NCBI RefSeq assembly: GCF_000719775.1
Contig: NZ_JOHR01000002.1
Location: 248,001 to 312,000, forward strand
Direction of reading: 5' to 3'
Source of the DNA: Streptomyces sp. NRRL F-5135
GTDB lineage: Bacteria; Actinomycetota; Actinomycetes; Streptomycetales; Streptomycetaceae
Length of the DNA: 64,000 nucleotides
Positions 61,618 to 64,000 of this stretch are shown here, piece after piece. The notes beneath the pieces are model-generated. The model was not told where the DNA came from. It searched no databases and worked only from the letters and a program-made list of their open reading frames with translations. The position numbers and the translations under genes were made by a program. Every line of letters begins with the position of its first letter. The first letter of the stretch is position 1.

Positions 61618-61771
61618 CGCCGATAACGCCCGCGACGCGGTTACGGCCGTCGACGGAGCGGTGCCGACCGCCCACCTCCATGGGTGCGCGGCCAGGTACA
61701 TGTGTCACGGCGGGCCCTCTTCGCAACCGCTGACGCAAGAGACGCCTCGCCGGCCGACGACCGTGGCCGCT

Positions 61772-62239
61772 TCAACGGACCAGGGACGAGGCCCGGGACA
61801 CGAACGCGTCGATCGCCTCCCGCGCGTGGGCGTCCAGCGTGTCCCGCTCCGCCTGGTCCTGAGCCGTCGACACGTCCCGCGTGCACGCGTACGCCCGCTC
61901 GGCCGCGAGGACCACGTCCCGGTCGTCGGTCAGCAGCTTGACGCGGTAGAGCACCTGCCGCGTCGCCGTGCGCAGCCGGTGCGCCTCGTCGCGCGCGGCG
62001 ACGAAGGCGGCCCCGGCCGGGTCCTCCCGCATGCTGTACCAGCGGCCCGCCTGCCCGTGGCGGTAGTCCTCCACCGCCGCGGCGAACGAACTGTACGTGG
62101 CCATCCGCTCCTGCCGGAGCGCCTCCGACCGGGCGAACAGCTCACCGCGCCGGGCCGCGAGGCGCTGGAAGACGTGCGTCATCACGGCACCCATGAGCGT
62201 GCCCCCGACCGCTACGACACTGGTCCATATGGCTTCCAC
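61772..62239 (-). CDS. small membrane-anchored helical protein
   Basis: 155 aa. N-terminal TM (AIWTSVVAVGGTLMGAVMTHVF), then a long coiled, charged region (RLAARRGELFARSEALRQERMATY ... SSFAAAVEDYRHGQ) and more helices. Resembles short Streptomyces proteins sometimes labelled KilB-like, but that name is weakly based. No plasmid genes nearby. Convergent with the glycosylase gene; the 155-bp gap has no strong hairpin. Confidence 0.75.
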   Translation of the reverse strand: MEAIWTSVVAVGGTLMGAVMTHVFQRLAARRGELFARSEALRQERMATYSSFAAAVEDYRHGQAGRWYSMREDPAGAAFVAARDEAHRLRTATRQVLYRVKLLTDDRDVVLAAERAYACTRDVSTAQDQAERDTLDAHAREAIDAFVSRASSLVR

Positions 62240-62302
62240 GGAGCCAGCTCACCACAGCGGACGGCCGCCGCGCCGCCGGCTTTCGGCGCGGGAACCGCCG
62301 GA

Positions 62303-62335
62303 CGCGTCGGCCGGGCGGCGTGCCCGGCCGACGCG
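62303..62335 (-). terminator. 14-bp perfect hairpin after fbiB
   Basis: CGCGTCGGCCGGGC, loop GGCGT, GCCCGGCCGACGCG, about 105 bp downstream of the fbiB stop. Confidence 0.8.
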
Positions 62336-62439
62336 CGGCCCTCGGCGGTACGGTGGCGCCCCGGCAGCCCGCCGTACCGACGTCCCGGCACGCCCTGAAC
62401 GTCCCGTCACGTCGCCGGGCCCCTTCCGCGCCGGAGGCG

Positions 62440-63933
62440 TCACCGCACCTCGACGAACGCCTCCGCCGCCCGCGCCGGCCGGTCCTTCGGCGGAGCCGCC
62501 GCGTGGCCGACCGCCACCGCGCCCATCGGGTCCCAGTCCGCCGGCAGGTCCAGCACGTCCCGCACGACGTCCCGGCAGAACATCGTGGAGGAGACCCACG
62601 CCGAGCCGAGCCGTTCGCCCGCCAGCGCGACCAGGAAGTTCTGGACGCCCGCACCCGCCGCGACCACGAACATCTCGCGTTCCGCCGCGTCGCGGCGCGC
62701 GTCGCCGTAGGTGTGCGAGCCGTCCATGACCAGGCAGGGGACCACCAGGTACGGCGCGTTGCGCAGGACGTCCCCGCGCCGGACGCGGCGCGCGATCGAC
62801 TCCTCCGACTTGCCGTCCCGGCGCAGGTCCGCCACCCACGCGTCGCGCATGGCGTCCAGCAGCCGCGTACGGGACTCGGCGGACTCCAGGAGGACGAACC
62901 GCCAGGGCGTCGTGTGGTGCGGGGCCGGGGCCGTGATCGCCGCCGCGACCGCGCGGCGGACCGCGCCGGGGTCGACCGGCTCGTCCGTGAACGCGCGGAC
63001 GGTACGGCGTCCGGTGACCGCCTCCCGTACCGCCTCCGAGGTGCCGAGCCGGAACATGTCGTCCGCTGCGGACCGCACCAGGGCGCGGGCGCCGACGTCC
63101 GCCGCGCCCTCATCGTCCTTGCCGTCCCCGTCTCCGCCGTCGTCCCCGACCAGGTGCGCAAGGCCGCTGACCACCGCCACCGGCAGCCCCTCCGCCTTGC
63201 CCTTCACCAGGTCGCCGGCCGCGGCCAGCTCGTCGGCCGTCGCGACGACGGTCGCGCTCAGCGGGTTCCCGTGCGCGTCCGTCCCGCCGCGCAGGTCCGC
63301 CAGGACCCGTACCCCGGCCGCGCCGATCGCCACGTCGGTCAGCCCGTTGCGCCACGGCCGCCCGAAGGTGTCCGTGACGATCACCCCGACGTCGACCCCG
63401 AGGGCCTCCCGCAGGCCGGCCCGGATCGCCCGCGCCGAGGCGTCGGGGTCCTCGGGCAGCAGCAGGACGGTGCCGGGCGCGGTGTTGGAGGCGTCCACCC
63501 CGGCCGCCGCCATCACCAGGCCCTGGCGGTTCTCGACGATCCGGAGCGGGCCCCGCCGCGCCACGACCCGTACCGTCTCCGCGTCGATCGCCGCCTCGCG
63601 GTCGGCCGCCTCGACGATCCGGCCCTCGGCCTTGGAGACGATCTTCGAGGTGACGAGCAGTACGTCACCGTCCAGCAGGCCAGGACCGGCCGCCGCGATC
63701 AGCTTCGCGAGGTCGTCGCCCGGCCGGACCTCCGGCAGCCCCGGCAGCGCCCGCACGTGGTACGCGGACGAAGGCGACGCGGACGGGGCCGAGGACGGAG
63801 ACGAGGACGGAGACGAGGACGGGACCGGAGGTACCGGCGCGGGCGGCGACGCCGGTGAGACCGACGAGGCCGACGAGGCCGACGAGGAGACCGGCGCGGC
63901 GGGCTGGGGCACGGAAGGCGGCGGCACCGTCAT
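62440..63933 (-). CDS. fbiB: coenzyme F420:L-glutamate ligase, bifunctional
   Basis: 497 aa. Ser/Pro-rich N-terminal extension (about 55 residues), CofE domain from [17 protein letters not shown] ([34 protein letters not shown]), then a nitroreductase-like FMN domain ([40 protein letters not shown]). The two-domain form is the actinobacterial FbiB, which adds the glutamate tail to F420-0. ATG overlaps the fbiA stop (ATGA). Confidence 0.95.
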   Translation of the reverse strand: MTVPPPSVPQPAAPVSSSASSASSVSPASPPAPVPPVPSSSPSSSPSSAPSASPSSAYHVRALPGLPEVRPGDDLAKLIAAAGPGLLDGDVLLVTSKIVSKAEGRIVEAADREAAIDAETVRVVARRGPLRIVENRQGLVMAAAGVDASNTAPGTVLLLPEDPDASARAIRAGLREALGVDVGVIVTDTFGRPWRNGLTDVAIGAAGVRVLADLRGGTDAHGNPLSATVVATADELAAAGDLVKGKAEGLPVAVVSGLAHLVGDDGGDGDGKDDEGAADVGARALVRSAADDMFRLGTSEAVREAVTGRRTVRAFTDEPVDPGAVRRAVAAAITAPAPHHTTPWRFVLLESAESRTRLLDAMRDAWVADLRRDGKSEESIARRVRRGDVLRNAPYLVVPCLVMDGSHTYGDARRDAAEREMFVVAAGAGVQNFLVALAGERLGSAWVSSTMFCRDVVRDVLDLPADWDPMGAVAVGHAAAPPKDRPARAAEAFVEVR

Positions 63934-64000
63934 GCCCGTACCTCCTCGGCCAGCGCCAGCGCCTCTCGGGCCATCCCGGCGGCGGCGTCCAGGTCCGTCA
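63930..64000 (-). CDS. fbiA: 2-phospho-L-lactate transferase (FbiA/CofD), 3' end only
   Basis: Only the last 23 codons lie in the window: [22 protein letters not shown] and TGA. The match to the C terminus of CofD-type proteins and the ATGA overlap with fbiB support the call. The gene runs off the right edge. Confidence 0.8.
   Translation of the reverse strand, partial: TDLDAAAGMAREALALAEEVRA

Overview
The window is high-GC (roughly 70-75%) actinobacterial chromosome. Gene content and order point to Streptomyces: mycothiol-era housekeeping clusters, ECF and SigF/SigB-type sigma factors, partner-switching regulators, a run of LytR-CpsA-Psr (LCP) proteins, coenzyme F420 genes, GTG/TTG starts and many 1-8 bp start/stop overlaps. 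No rRNA, tRNA or CRISPR array was seen.

Layout. 0-3.2 kb: a response regulator / histidine kinase / GerMN-type lipoprotein operon (minus strand). 3.4-13.1 kb: DUF3152 metzincin-like protein, coaA, alr, alpha/beta hydrolase, then the tRNA t6A cluster tsaE - small protein - (divergent YkuD-like protein) - tsaB - rimI - tsaD - small protein. 13.1-18.5 kb: a divergent P450/TetR pair with a perfect operator, an Uma2 nuclease-like protein, a DGPF/YCII protein with an ECF42-type sigma factor, and a Nudix-like protein. 18.7-21.1 kb: a SigF/SigB-type sigma factor beside a STAS antagonist and an HATPase anti-sigma kinase. 21.3-25.5 kb: a POT peptide transporter with an elaborate leader, and a second two-component system. 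25.6-31.2 kb: GtrA, purK-purE, M19 dipeptidase, UDP-glucose dehydrogenase.

31.5-39.0 kb is an accessory hotspot. An integrative element of about 2.5 kb has inserted into the 3' end of an acyl-CoA dehydrogenase gene, leaving a 64-bp duplication with a 42-bp identical core. It carries a tyrosine recombinase lacking its N-terminal domain and a broken XRE regulator, so it looks like a decayed remnant. Immediately next to it lies a second cassette of about 3.1 kb bounded by 99-bp direct repeats (about 93% identical) that contain a strong terminator hairpin. It holds a flavoprotein and a divergent XRE regulator around a nested palindrome, followed by a chain of very small proteins and a gene cut off at the right repeat. 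This cassette is the best candidate for an undescribed system.

39.2-43.2 kb is a D-glucarate catabolic locus (glucarate dehydratase, 5-dehydro-4-deoxyglucarate dehydratase, divergent MFS permease). 43.3-59.8 kb is an envelope region: cytidine deaminase, five LCP ligases, a LppY/LpqO-like protein, a family-2 glycosyltransferase, a TIGR03089 protein, a peptidoglycan amidase and a sugar nucleotidyltransferase. 59.9-64.0 kb holds a frameshifted anti-sigma-type ATPase flanked by inverted repeats, a DNA glycosylase, a small membrane protein, fbiB and the end of fbiA.

All product names rest on motif recognition by eye; no database search was run.
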